Positions 6,844-15,092 of a stretch of DNA of 33,463 nucleotides are shown here, one piece after another. The stretch spans positions 1 through 33,463 of the forward strand of contig JAKBRD010000006.1 of the NCBI GenBank assembly GCA_021834865.1, written 5' to 3'. The notes beneath the pieces are model-generated. The model was not told where the DNA came from and ran no database searches. It worked only from the letters and a program-made list of their open reading frames with translations. The translations under genes and the position numbers were made by a program. Numbering within the stretch: the first letter of the stretch is position 1; every line of letters starts with the position of its first letter. The stretch comes from Microcaldota archaeon (GTDB taxonomy: Archaea; Micrarchaeota; Micrarchaeia; Micrarchaeales; Micrarchaeaceae).

Positions 6844-8142
6844 TCAAACCGGGCTAGCAGACTGCTCTACCTTGATTACTTCGGCAGACTTCCTTTTGTA
6901 AGCCATAAATATGCCGGCGGTTGAAGCGATGTTAGTTATGAGTATGACCAAAAACATCGAATCCAGGAAGCTGGGTATGACTATGCCGTAAGTCAAGGGG
7001 AGCGTAGCTACTATTGCGGGTGAAAGCCCCCTAGCCACATTGTAGGATATGAAACTCCTCTGCTTTATTGCCTCCTTCGGCTCCGGCGAAAGATATTTTC
7101 CCAATAGCCCGGATCCCATGAACCTTACCAGCATTATCACGAAAGTTATCATGGCGGCAAACACAACTAGATCAAGATACAAGCCGCTAAACGTGAAGAG
7201 CATGCCTATATACACGAAGAAGAACGTGCTTGTGAAGAACACAATCTCTTTCTGGTAATCCTTTATGTGGTCTATGCTGTAAGGCACTGCAAGGAATTTT
7301 TCCACGAAATTTGGCTCGTGCACGGGATCGGTGCTTGGCTTTACCGAGCCTATGTTGCTGAAAAGTATCCCGAACACGAATATGGTTATCGCGCCATTGA
7401 ATCCTACGAGCTCGGCTATTCCGTACGTTGCTATGACCATTGCTATCGTAAGCATCCAAGAATAGCTTTCGCTGTAAGCCTTGAACCTGTTGAGTATGAA
7501 AAGCCAAAATACTGCAGAAACGAGGCCGAATACTATGGAACCCACTACAGCGCTAAGCACAAGCCCAAGTATCGCAATTCCTGTTATTCCGACGCTTGCG
7601 ATTATGTCAAGAAGCAATATAGGTATTATCAGCTCAAGCGTGTCCGAAGCCACGCTCTCGTAAACTAGGGTCGTCTTGAGGTCATCGCCTACCTTTATTA
7701 CCTTGACGAGAGTAGGGACTATTATGCTGCTTGGGCCGGACAGCGCAAAGCTGAATATAAAGGATTCTGCAATGGTCCACCCCAACGTATAATGGAATGC
7801 AAGGAACGTGACTATCCCAACTACCACTCCTGTGGCGGTCGCAAGCTCGAACGTAAAGCTCGTGGCTTTTTTGAATACTGTTTTGAGCTTGCTTACCCTA
7901 ATGTTTATTCCAACGTCAAAAAGTATAAAAGCCACAGCCAAAGCAGTGACATAAGGCGTCAAATCTGCTATTGTGCTACCGGTCCCGGTGTTCACGAAGT
8001 GGAATACAGGGCCTATTAGCAGGCCTATGAGCATCAATGGCAGTATGCTTGTTATGTTTATTTTGTCGAAAAGCGCATTCAGTATGAATCCTAGAAATGC
8101 GACTCCGGCGACGAATATGAAAACAACTGCATAATTCAACAT
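6844..8142 (-). CDS. Cation/proton antiporter, CPA superfamily (KefB/NapA/NhaP-like)
   Basis: A 432-aa polytopic membrane protein with about 12-13 hydrophobic segments. Recognisable antiporter features are AFILFDVGINI (residues about 71-81), the broken-helix segment SGPSSIIVPTL (135-145), and ESVASDTLELI (162-171) with the ion-binding Asp at 167. The residue before it is Ser instead of the Asn of the CPA1 ND motif or the Asp of the electrogenic DD motif. It likely exchanges Na+ or K+ for H+ for pH homeostasis; ion specificity is not readable. There is no C-terminal TrkA/RCK domain. It starts 1 nt after the helicase stop codon, with the binding site AGGTGA inside the helicase gene, so the two are co-transcribed. 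Confidence 0.88.
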   Translation of the reverse strand: MLNYAVVFIFVAGVAFLGFILNALFDKINITSILPLMLIGLLIGPVFHFVNTGTGSTIADLTPYVTALAVAFILFDVGINIRVSKLKTVFKKATSFTFELATATGVVVGIVTFLAFHYTLGWTIAESFIFSFALSGPSSIIVPTLVKVIKVGDDLKTTLVYESVASDTLELIIPILLLDIIASVGITGIAILGLVLSAVVGSIVFGLVSAVFWLFILNRFKAYSESYSWMLTIAMVIATYGIAELVGFNGAITIFVFGILFSNIGSVKPSTDPVHEPNFVEKFLAVPYSIDHIKDYQKEIVFFTSTFFFVYIGMLFTFSGLYLDLVVFAAMITFVIMLVRFMGSGLLGKYLSPEPKEAIKQRSFISYNVARGLSPAIVATLPLTYGIVIPSFLDSMFLVILITNIASTAGIFMAYKRKSAEVIKVEQSASPV

Positions 8143-8143
8143 T

Positions 8144-9736
8144 TTAAAGCTTCACCTGCCCAGCCTTTTTTCCTGGCCTGTATTTACCGCTTTCTATCTG
8201 CTCTTTCAGCTTTATAATTGTATCGAACATCCTCTTTTCCCTAACGCGCGATATCATTAAGTATGCTTCGTCCTTAGTGCCCTTTGCCACCAATATGACT
8301 ACTTTTCCAATCCTGAACCTTCCAGTCCTGCCTCTCCTTTGTATGTTCCTTATCTCGCTCGGTATGGGCTCGTAGAAAACCACGTAGTCGACAGCAGGTA
8401 TGTCCAACCCTTCCTCGCCAACAGAAGTGGCTACTAGGACATTGAATTCTCCGTCCCTAAACCTGCGTATGGTGCTTTCCTGTTCGGACTGCTTGATGCC
8501 TTCTTTCTTTCCCACGAAACCCTGGGCCTTTATCCCATTGTCGGTAAGCAGCTTTACTATGCTGCGTATGGTTGACCTGTATTGCGCAAAAACCATGGCG
8601 CTTTTCCCGTTAAGCTCTGTTTTTAAGAAGTGCATAAGGGCGCCCATTTTAGGGTGTTCTTCTTTGGAATCCAGAGCTGAATTTGCTGCGTTGACTGCGG
8701 CTATCAGCTGGGGATTCTTAAGTATGCTGTCAACAGCCTTGCTTCTTTTTTCTCTGTCGCGAAGGCTCTCAATGTAATTGACAAAAGGGTACAGCCCTTC
8801 AGTCGATATAAGGTCATAAGCGTGCATCAGGTCAAGCACGTATACATAATTGAATATGGCAGCGAACTTGTAGTTGCTAGAATTGAGCCTTTTTATGTGG
8901 TCTCCTATCATGAGCAGCCTCTTCTTTGGGACTCGATCAAATTCGGGAGTTGGGCTCAACCCAACTTCGTAAAGCTTCCTGAGCCTCTGGTTTATTATGC
9001 TCTTGAGCGTTGCCATTATTGATTTTACAATCCTTGAATTTTCCACATATATCGTCTGCGTGTCGTTGCCCTTTATGTACGGGGCTACATCCGCGTCGAA
9101 AGAGCTCTTCGCTTCTATCCTGGTGGCTCCAAGCGCTTCTATGAGCTCTACTACTTTTTTCCTGTCGCTTCCGGGAGAAGCTGTAAGCCCAACCAGCTGC
9201 ACGCCCTTGAACTTGCATTCGTCAGCAATGTAGGTATAGGCGTATCTGCCCACTGCATGGTGGCACTCGTCAAGCACAACTATCCCGAAATCGCCCATGT
9301 CTATTCTTCCGCTCCTTAGGTCGTTAGACACTGTCTGCGGAGTTCCTATTATGACCCTTGCCTTCGAAGCCATTTCGGAACGCTTTCCAGCCTTTGTTGT
9401 GCCTGTAAGCAGCAGTATGTCGTCAGGATTGAGCTTAAGCATCTTGACTGCGGATTCATAATGCTGAACGCTCAGCGGTTTTGTAGGGGCAAGCATTATG
9501 GCCCTCCTGCCCTTGTAAAGCGCCATGGCTATTGCAAATACTGCTATTACGGTCTTTCCAAGCCCAGTAGGCAGCACTATGAGCTCGCTTGTTCCTCCTT
9601 CTATTGATTTTATTATGCTGATCTGATACTGCCTTGGCTCTATGTCATCAGTATTTACAAGGTCCGAATAAGGCTTCAGTTCAGACCATGCTATCTTGGT
9701 ATCTGGCGCCATGCGCATGCCCCGTATTAACGGCAT
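8144..9736 (-). CDS. Hef-like superfamily 2 helicase without nuclease domain
   Basis: About 530 aa. The helicase motifs are in order: Q-like region IEPRQYQ, motif I LPTGLGKT (residues 55-62), Ia APTKPL, Ib IIGTPQTV, II DECH (156-159), III LTASPG, V TSVGEEGLDIP and VI QRRGRTGR. The insert between the two RecA domains is the thumb-like Hef insert. The match is to the N-terminal half of archaeal Hef (FANCM-like); the C-terminal XPF nuclease and HhH domains (normally to about 750-800 aa) are absent, the frame ending at GQVKL. Hef acts on stalled replication forks. The start is uncertain: ATG at 9736 is used because the TATA box centred at 9841 puts transcription at about 9815, ruling out the TTG at 9820; ATGs at 9781, 9712 or 9706 are possible. 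Confidence 0.87.
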   Translation of the reverse strand: MPLIRGMRMAPDTKIAWSELKPYSDLVNTDDIEPRQYQISIIKSIEGGTSELIVLPTGLGKTVIAVFAIAMALYKGRRAIMLAPTKPLSVQHYESAVKMLKLNPDDILLLTGTTKAGKRSEMASKARVIIGTPQTVSNDLRSGRIDMGDFGIVVLDECHHAVGRYAYTYIADECKFKGVQLVGLTASPGSDRKKVVELIEALGATRIEAKSSFDADVAPYIKGNDTQTIYVENSRIVKSIMATLKSIINQRLRKLYEVGLSPTPEFDRVPKKRLLMIGDHIKRLNSSNYKFAAIFNYVYVLDLMHAYDLISTEGLYPFVNYIESLRDREKRSKAVDSILKNPQLIAAVNAANSALDSKEEHPKMGALMHFLKTELNGKSAMVFAQYRSTIRSIVKLLTDNGIKAQGFVGKKEGIKQSEQESTIRRFRDGEFNVLVATSVGEEGLDIPAVDYVVFYEPIPSEIRNIQRRGRTGRFRIGKVVILVAKGTKDEAYLMISRVREKRMFDTIIKLKEQIESGKYRPGKKAGQVKL

Positions 9737-9833
9737 GATTAATTTGCCAAGAACTCTATAATAGCTTATGCAAAATCGCATTTTGAAGCGGAGATGCACT
9801 GGACAAAATGCAACCAGCAATCCTCCATTGCAA

Positions 9834-9846
9834 CTATTTATATACT
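9834..9846. promoter_or_regulatory. Shared TATA region for tRNA-Phe (plus) and the helicase (minus)
   Basis: The sequence CTATTTATATACT serves as a TATA box in both directions: about 31 bp before the tRNA-Phe start, and about 25 bp before the inferred helicase transcript start. Confidence 0.6.
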
Positions 9847-9871
9847 TTATTAAGGAATAAACCTATACAGC

Positions 9872-9943
9872 GCCGCTGTAGCTCAGTGGGAGAGCGTTCG
9901 GCTGAAGACCGAAATGTCGTCGGTTCAAATCCGACCAGCGGCA
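9872..9943 (+). tRNA. tRNA-Phe (anticodon GAA)
   Basis: The complete cloverleaf is visible: acceptor stem GCCGCTG/CAGCGGC, D arm GCTC/GAGC, anticodon stem TTCGG/CCGAA around loop CTGAAGA, a 5-nt variable loop, T arm GTCGG/CCGAC around TTCAAAT, and discriminator A. The CCA end is not encoded. There is no intron. A short T-rich stretch (TACTATTTTT) follows directly and may end the transcript. Confidence 0.97.
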
Positions 9944-10060
9944 TACTATTTTTGCAAGATAAGCTTCATAGTCTGTGTCAATACTAAAATACGCAATTCA
10001 GGAAGCCGAAGCTAATGCTATTGCCGAAATTGATATCGTGTGCTAGTTACGCCACCATTT

Positions 10061-10237
10061 TCAATAAGAACTGTAAGAATATGTCAAATTACCGCCGCAG
10101 TTCATGCACTTATAACCTCCATTCCCATCTGGGCACTGGTACCCGTCCTCCATACAATACGTGTTGTAGCAATCGTTGCACGTAAAGCACGGCTTTCCTT
10201 TTTCTATCTTCTTTCCACACGCGGAACATATTCCCAT
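10061..10237 (-). CDS. Small Cys-rich zinc-binding protein (AN1/ZZ-like treble-clef candidate)
   Basis: A 58-aa protein with nine cysteines at residues 4, 7, 17, 20, 23, 28, 35, 44 and 47, starting MGICSACGKKIEKGKP. The spacing C-x2-C-x9-C-x2-C-x2-C-x4-C ... C-x2-C fits a two-zinc, cross-brace-like or double treble-clef fold. The first half resembles archaeal AN1-type or ZZ zinc fingers, but the usual His ligands are missing and Cys/Asp stand in their place. The tail is Tyr/Ser rich. The ATG at 10237 is preferred over the TTG at 10255 because it sits directly before the first CxxC. Its function is unknown; nucleic-acid or protein binding would be typical. It stands alone, opposite to its plus-strand neighbours. 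Confidence 0.7.
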   Translation of the reverse strand: MGICSACGKKIEKGKPCFTCNDCYNTYCMEDGYQCPDGNGGYKCMNCGGNLTYSYSSY

Positions 10238-10607
10238 AAAAAACACTACAATCAAATGATAATCTATTTTAGCTCATTAATGCTTAATATCATTTCTAAG
10301 CGTGCATCATAACAATTAAACTTATCATTTTCCAAAAAACATAAAATATTCGCTTGTTTTTTAATTTATGGAAATAAAATAGATAAATTAAACGGAAAAA
10401 TTATGCTAATTGCGGCTTATTCAGCTATAAACAAACGCGGAATAAATTTTACAATATTATAACCAAAAAACGATAAAATTTAAATATGGTTATAGCAGAT
10501 TAAAATCAATAATTCTTCAAGTATCCAGATATGCCCAATAATCAATAATCAAAAACCCATTTATAATCAAGAGCTGTGCTTTATTGTGCTTTTCAAAGTG
10601 ATGCAAA
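10238..10607. other. AT-rich gene-free spacer with a 7-bp inverted repeat
   Basis: About 370 bp of much higher A+T than the genes. It has no credible open frame. A perfect 7-bp inverted repeat TATAACC/GGTTATA (10458-10464 and 10488-10494) frames an AT tract. The right end carries a TATA box (CATTTATAAT, about 10557-10566) and a GTGAT ribosome binding site for the next gene. I see no tRNA-like or other clear RNA structure. Confidence 0.5.
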
Positions 10608-12293
10608 ATGGCGAAATACGTATTGGTTTCAGATTCAAGCCTATCCGCATCGTATAAGCATTTTCCACTGCTCGAATTTCTTCCAAGTGCGCCTGCGCAT
10701 GCAATACCTAATTCAATATATTATTTCTTGAAAGGCCCTCTGTACAAGGCAGATGCGGAAGGCCGCTCTACTATAACCACATATGCCTTGCGCAAACTTG
10801 AAGCTGCACTGCTGCAGAAATACGGCAGAAACGACGTTGTTGTGGCCCATGAAGACAATCTCTCTAATTTCGTGAAAGATGACACGGAAATCATAGCCGT
10901 TAACACTATGGATCCACTAGGGCTTGGCCCGCTTACTATGTCCTATTTCGTATTGATGGGCGCAGATAAAGGTGCTTGGGTCGCAAGAGAATGGCGAAAG
11001 CTCATAGCCAAAATAAACGTGGCAAGGAAAGGAAAGAAGGCAAAGCTTTTGGTCGGCGGCCCCGGAGTATGGGAATTTACGCTGCATCCGGAAGAGCTGG
11101 ATAAGTCAAATATAGATTATGCATTCCAGGGAGAATCGGAAGACGTAATCTGCGAGCTTTTCGAACAGATAAGCCAAAATTCGCTCGATAAAGATAAATT
11201 CTTTGAGGGATACATGACAATCGATGATGATTTCCACAGGAGCTATGTAAATAATCCAAAGTTTATATCTAGGAGCCCTAAGATAGGCACTTCCGTGGCG
11301 CTTGAGAAAATTCCGCTTATACGGGGTCCTGCACATTCTGGCATGATAGAAATAATGCGTGGATGCGGCATAGGCTGCGATTTTTGTGAGGTAACACTAA
11401 GGCCGCTCAGATACTACTCTAATGAAATGATAAAGAAGGAAATAGAAGTAAACGTCAAGCAGGGCGGCTTTAGCAACGCATGGCTGCATACGGATGAATT
11501 CTTCGGGTTCAAGCATACAAATGCCAAGTTTGAGCCGAACGAGGATGCTCTGATTGACCTTGTCACAAATGTAATGTCTATACCTGGAGTAAGAAGGACA
11601 AACCCTACGCATGCAAGAATATCCCCTGCCACTGCCTATCCAGAAATGCTTGCGAAGCTTTCAAAAATAATGAAAGCAGGCCCTTCAAATTGGATAGGCG
11701 TGCAGGTTGGAGTCGAGACAGGCAGCGATGTACTTGCAAAGAGGCACATGCCCAATAAGACCCTACCTCTTAGGATAGGGCCAGATGGAAGCTGGAGCGA
11801 AATAGTCTGGAAGGGCACAAGGAACATGACTATGAACTATTGGAGGCCTGCATTCACAATACAATCCGGCCAGCGCGATGAAACTCCGGAAGACAACTGG
11901 GACACAGTAGCGCTTATAAACAAGATGAGCAATTCGTACGTTAATGGAAGGCCATTCGAATTCACCGTGACTCCTATGCAGAACGTACCGCTCGGGCTCA
12001 TAAAAAGCAAGGGCTTCAATGCCGGAATGCTTACGGAATCGCAATTCGCAATGTACTATGCGAGCTACAGGCACCTATATAAAATGGCACTGAGAAATGC
12101 CAGAAAGGAGAGCAAAGGCAATCCTGTCGTTAAGGCGGGCGTTTCATCTACGATAAGCCTTGGCGGATGGGCAATGATGAAATTCGTAGAAAAATTAGCA
12201 AGAAAGTCGGGAGTAGACATAGAGAAAGTCAAGCGCTACGGCCTGGACAGCGAAACTGCAAAGATAGAAACTGCCGTACAATTCAACAAGTGA
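10608..12293 (+). CDS. Radical SAM protein with N-terminal B12-binding-like domain
   Basis: A 561-aa protein. The N-terminal 190 residues have the Rossmann-like pattern of B12-binding radical SAM enzymes (VVVAHEDNLSNFV, EIIAVNTMDPLGLGP, AKLLVGGPGVWEF, YAFQGESED), but the classic DxHxxG cobalamin His motif is not visible. The radical SAM core follows with C253-x3-C257-x2-C260 (GCGIGCDFC) for the 4Fe-4S cluster, then AWLHTDEFFGF and the SAM-binding GVQVGVETGS strand. It is probably a methyltransferase or methylthiotransferase-like enzyme; the substrate is unknown. The gene has its own TATA box and a GTGAT binding site 6 nt before the ATG. It is followed 4 nt later by the phosphoribosyltransferase gene. 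A cobalamin adenosyltransferase is encoded 8 kb away. Confidence 0.85.
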   Translation: MAKYVLVSDSSLSASYKHFPLLEFLPSAPAHAIPNSIYYFLKGPLYKADAEGRSTITTYALRKLEAALLQKYGRNDVVVAHEDNLSNFVKDDTEIIAVNTMDPLGLGPLTMSYFVLMGADKGAWVAREWRKLIAKINVARKGKKAKLLVGGPGVWEFTLHPEELDKSNIDYAFQGESEDVICELFEQISQNSLDKDKFFEGYMTIDDDFHRSYVNNPKFISRSPKIGTSVALEKIPLIRGPAHSGMIEIMRGCGIGCDFCEVTLRPLRYYSNEMIKKEIEVNVKQGGFSNAWLHTDEFFGFKHTNAKFEPNEDALIDLVTNVMSIPGVRRTNPTHARISPATAYPEMLAKLSKIMKAGPSNWIGVQVGVETGSDVLAKRHMPNKTLPLRIGPDGSWSEIVWKGTRNMTMNYWRPAFTIQSGQRDETPEDNWDTVALINKMSNSYVNGRPFEFTVTPMQNVPLGLIKSKGFNAGMLTESQFAMYYASYRHLYKMALRNARKESKGNPVVKAGVSSTISLGGWAMMKFVEKLARKSGVDIEKVKRYGLDSETAKIETAVQFNK

Positions 12294-12297
12294 TTCA

Positions 12298-12837
12298 ATG
12301 GAAAACACAGAGCTTATTGAGCGCATAAAGTCAGCCATAGTGAATGTTCCTGACTATCCTAAAAAAGGCGTAATGTTCAAGGACATAACAGGCCTTTTCG
12401 CATCGCATCAATTGTTCAAGGAAACAATACAGGCGCTAGCTTCTGAAGCGGTTTCAAAGCTTGGTTTCAAGCCCGATTATGTAGCAGGCATAGAAGCCAG
12501 AGGGTTTATAATAGGAACAGCCCTTGCCGACGAACTTGGAGTTGGGTTCGTTCCGATAAGGAAGGCAGGCAAGCTTCCTAGGGACGTAGTTAGCGAGTCA
12601 TATGAGCTAGAATACGGCAGTGCATCGATAGAGCTGCAAAAGGATGCAATGCCCCAAGGCTCAAGCGTGCTTATAGCTGATGATCTTTTGGCTACTGGCG
12701 GCACTGCAAGCGCAGCAGAAAAGCTCATAAAAAAGCAGGGCTCGAAACCAATAGGTTTTGCATTCGTAATAGCACTTTCGGGCTTTGGCAGCAGGGATAT
12801 ACTGAAGCTTCCTATTTTTGAAATGGTGGAATATTAG
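12298..12837 (+). CDS. apt: Adenine phosphoribosyltransferase
   Basis: A 179-aa enzyme that makes AMP from adenine and PRPP (purine salvage). The APRT landmarks are visible: VPDYPKKGVMFKDITGL near the N-terminus, IEARGFI (residues 65-71), VPIRKAGKLP (85-94), and the PRPP-binding motif VLIADDLLATGGTA (124-137). Length and motifs match the classical bacterial/eukaryotic APRT type, rather than the HGPRTase-like archaeal adenine enzymes. The ribosome binding site GTGAT (12290-12294) lies in the end of the radical SAM gene, so the two genes form an operon. Confidence 0.95.
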   Translation: MENTELIERIKSAIVNVPDYPKKGVMFKDITGLFASHQLFKETIQALASEAVSKLGFKPDYVAGIEARGFIIGTALADELGVGFVPIRKAGKLPRDVVSESYELEYGSASIELQKDAMPQGSSVLIADDLLATGGTASAAEKLIKKQGSKPIGFAFVIALSGFGSRDILKLPIFEMVEY

Positions 12838-12884
12838 CGCCAATCCCGAAAAGTCTAATAATGATTAGGGGTTAAGTGAAAACG

Positions 12885-13496
12885 ATGGAAGATTTCGAAG
12901 TCATAGAATACGCAAAGAATTCTGAAAAAATCGAAATACTCAAGGCGATAAGCTACAGGGAGCCAACGTACATACGTATAGAGTCGGAAAAGAAGTTTAC
13001 GATTGGGACAATACTGCAATCAGACGGAAAGGATGTCTTTGAAGCAGGGTCGAAGATAGGCGTCGTCAGCGAAACGAAGTCGGGAAATGGGATAAGCATA
13101 AGCACTGATTATGATATAAAGTACACTGGCGGCTATTCCAAAGATGGAAAGATAATATACGTGGCCAGGACGCTTCCAAAAGAAATAGAAATAAAAGGAA
13201 AGAAGCTCAGCCTAATAAATTCAATAGGCATGCACCACGAGCTGGTGGAGAAATGGCTTGTCGATGACCTTTATCAATATCCTTACGCCCATGAAGTGGC
13301 TACAAAAATAGAGAAGCAGTATGTTGAATCCCTTGGCGTAGAATGGCACGACTACGACGAGGCAGTTGGAAAGCTGCTTCATGAGAACTATGAAAAGAAG
13401 CTTGAGAAAAGCCCAAAGGACCTGGACCTCTCCCCATACATTGCGTCTAACGACACTGCTACGATAAAGGAGATAAGGGATAGTGCAGAGCCGTGA
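12885..13496 (+). CDS. Unknown two-part protein
   Basis: A 203-aa protein I do not recognise. The N-terminal half (to about residue 105) is beta-rich with alternating charged and hydrophobic residues (IRIESEKKFTIGTILQSDGK). The C-terminal half is helical and contains the striking segment GMHHELVEKWLVDDLYQYPY, with acids and His that could bind metal, followed by VEWHDYDEAVGKLLHENYEK. There is no signal peptide or membrane segment. The ATG at 12885 (MEDFEVIEY) is preferred over the GTG at 12876 because GTGA lies 6 nt before it. It follows apt by 47 bp in the same direction and may belong to the same transcript. The function is unknown. Confidence 0.75.
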   Translation: MEDFEVIEYAKNSEKIEILKAISYREPTYIRIESEKKFTIGTILQSDGKDVFEAGSKIGVVSETKSGNGISISTDYDIKYTGGYSKDGKIIYVARTLPKEIEIKGKKLSLINSIGMHHELVEKWLVDDLYQYPYAHEVATKIEKQYVESLGVEWHDYDEAVGKLLHENYEKKLEKSPKDLDLSPYIASNDTATIKEIRDSAEP

Positions 13497-13601
13497 TCCG
13501 CATTCAACTGCGTTGGCACACCTGGGCTCACTATTAAATATTAAGCACTTCAAATGGTATATGTTAAAAGCTATGTGCAGAATTTAATTGCATTGTTTGC
13601 G

Positions 13602-13658
13602 AAGGCGTCTTGTTTTCCCGCTTAACGCGGTATGTAAGCCATACACACAAGGTGCCTT
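13602..13658 (+). ncRNA. Structured RNA leader (three-way junction) before the DEAD-box gene
   Basis: An 11-bp helix pairs 13602-13612 (AAGGCGTCTTG) with 13648-13658 (CAAGGTGCCTT) using two G-U wobbles. It encloses two small hairpins: CCGC/GCGG around 13618-13630 with a 5-nt loop, and TATG/CATA around 13631-13643 with loop TAAGC. This gives a compact three-way junction that ends 37 nt before the TTG start of the helicase. A possible TATA box (GGTATATG, about 13556-13563) would put the transcript start near 13587, so the fold would be part of the messenger's leader. Folding was done by eye; it matches no family I know. Confidence 0.5.
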
Positions 13659-13695
13659 ATTTTGACTTAATGGCTTTACGCTAAAAAGTGATTCA

Positions 13696-15090
13696 TTGGA
13701 CAGATTCGATAGTTTCGAAAATACGGGCCTTAAAGCAGAAATAAAGAAGGCCCTTGAAGAGATGGGCTTTACGAGCCCCACAGAAGTGCAGGCAGAAGCG
13801 ATACCTTACGCCCTTGAAGGGAAGGATCTCATAGTAAGATCAAAAACCGGCAGCGGCAAGACTGGCGCTTTCGCAATACCTATGCTTGACATGCTGGCCC
13901 AGCAGCCCGCAAAATCAGGCGTTCATGCTTTGGTGATAGCGCCAACAAGGGAGCTGGCAATCCAGATATCCGACGTATTTGCAAAGATGGGCAAATATAC
14001 GCACATAAGGAACGCCATAGTCTACGGCGGAGTGTCAATAAACCCGCAGGCGGAAAAGATACGTTCCGGCGCAAGCGTGGTTATAGGAACTCCTGGAAGG
14101 ATAATAGACCTTATGGAAAGGGGCATGCTTAACCTAAGCAAGATAAAGTTCCTTGTCCTGGACGAAGCAGACATAATGCTCGAGATGGGCTTTATAGACG
14201 ACATAAAATACATAATAGAAAACATGCCGGAGAAAAAACAGATGATGCTGTTCTCAGCTACGATGCCAAACAGGATAAAAGAGGTAGCATACGAATACAT
14301 GCACGACATCAAAAGCATAGAGGTCGGCGGAGAGGAGGAGCTGGCAGTAAAAAAGATTCAGAACGTTTATTCGCTTGTGAGCAAATCGTCAAAATTCTCG
14401 GCCCTGCTCGCTTACCTTGACGAATACAAGCCCAAAAAGGCAATAGTATTCTCAAAGACGCAGAGGAATACGGAGACTTTATACAGAATACTCTCAGACA
14501 ATGGCTTCAAGCCGATACTGCTTCACGGCGGCATAACGCAGGCAAAAAGAGAGGTTGCGCTCAGCCGATTCAGGCATGTTGAAGGAGGTCTTCTAATAGC
14601 GACAAACGTGGCCGCAAGGGGGCTCGATATAGTAGACGTTAGCGACGTAATAAACTTCGATTCTCCAGACGAGCCCGCTATTTATATCCACAGGGTTGGA
14701 AGATCAGCCAGGATGGGCAGGGAAGGAAGAGCCTTTACAATAGTGCAGAGGGATGAACAGTCTTTCATATACGCTGTGGAAAAATACGCAGGAATAAAGT
14801 TCAAAATGGTCAATCTCGACTTGGACAAGTTCAAGAACGTCAATTTCGGGAAATACTTCTCTAGCCCTGAACACGAACGCGGACCAAGGCGCTTCGGAGG
14901 CCAGCGCAGTAGCAGCCACTTCGATGGAAGCAGCCACGGCCATTATGGGGGCGACCGCGAGCACGGTTCATCCTCCGGCTCCAGATACGGGTCCAGGGAC
15001 AGAAACCGAAGCAGCCAAAGGTATGGCGGAAGAGAAAAAAGTCGCGGCGGGCGCAGGCCATACAGGAGGGAAACCCCCAACTATTCATAA
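13696..15090 (+). CDS. DEAD-box ATP-dependent RNA helicase
   Basis: A 464-aa RNA helicase. Motifs: Q motif (FTSPTEVQ), I SKTGSGKT (residues 49-56), Ia PTRELA, Ib TPGR, II DEAD in VLDEADIML, III SATMP, IV IVFSKTQ, V TNVAARGLDI, VI HRVGRSARMG. After the two RecA domains a tail of about 75 residues (388-464) is rich in Gly, Ser, Arg, His and Tyr, an RGG-like RNA-binding extension as in CshA/DeaD types. It likely unwinds RNA duplexes in ribosome assembly or mRNA turnover. The start is a TTG with GTGAT three bases upstream, the same spacing as seen for apt. The gene converges with the glycosyltransferase gene, the stop codons being 2 nt apart. Confidence 0.95.
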   Translation: MDRFDSFENTGLKAEIKKALEEMGFTSPTEVQAEAIPYALEGKDLIVRSKTGSGKTGAFAIPMLDMLAQQPAKSGVHALVIAPTRELAIQISDVFAKMGKYTHIRNAIVYGGVSINPQAEKIRSGASVVIGTPGRIIDLMERGMLNLSKIKFLVLDEADIMLEMGFIDDIKYIIENMPEKKQMMLFSATMPNRIKEVAYEYMHDIKSIEVGGEEELAVKKIQNVYSLVSKSSKFSALLAYLDEYKPKKAIVFSKTQRNTETLYRILSDNGFKPILLHGGITQAKREVALSRFRHVEGGLLIATNVAARGLDIVDVSDVINFDSPDEPAIYIHRVGRSARMGREGRAFTIVQRDEQSFIYAVEKYAGIKFKMVNLDLDKFKNVNFGKYFSSPEHERGPRRFGGQRSSSHFDGSSHGHYGGDREHGSSSGSRYGSRDRNRSSQRYGGREKSRGGRRPYRRETPNYS

Positions 15091-15092
15091 AG

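Noticed and set aside
9737..9820. Longer N-terminus of the helicase from a TTG at 9820
   Set aside because: The TTG lies at or before the expected transcript start and the extra residues do not look like the Hef family; the GGAGGA motif is only 1 nt from it.
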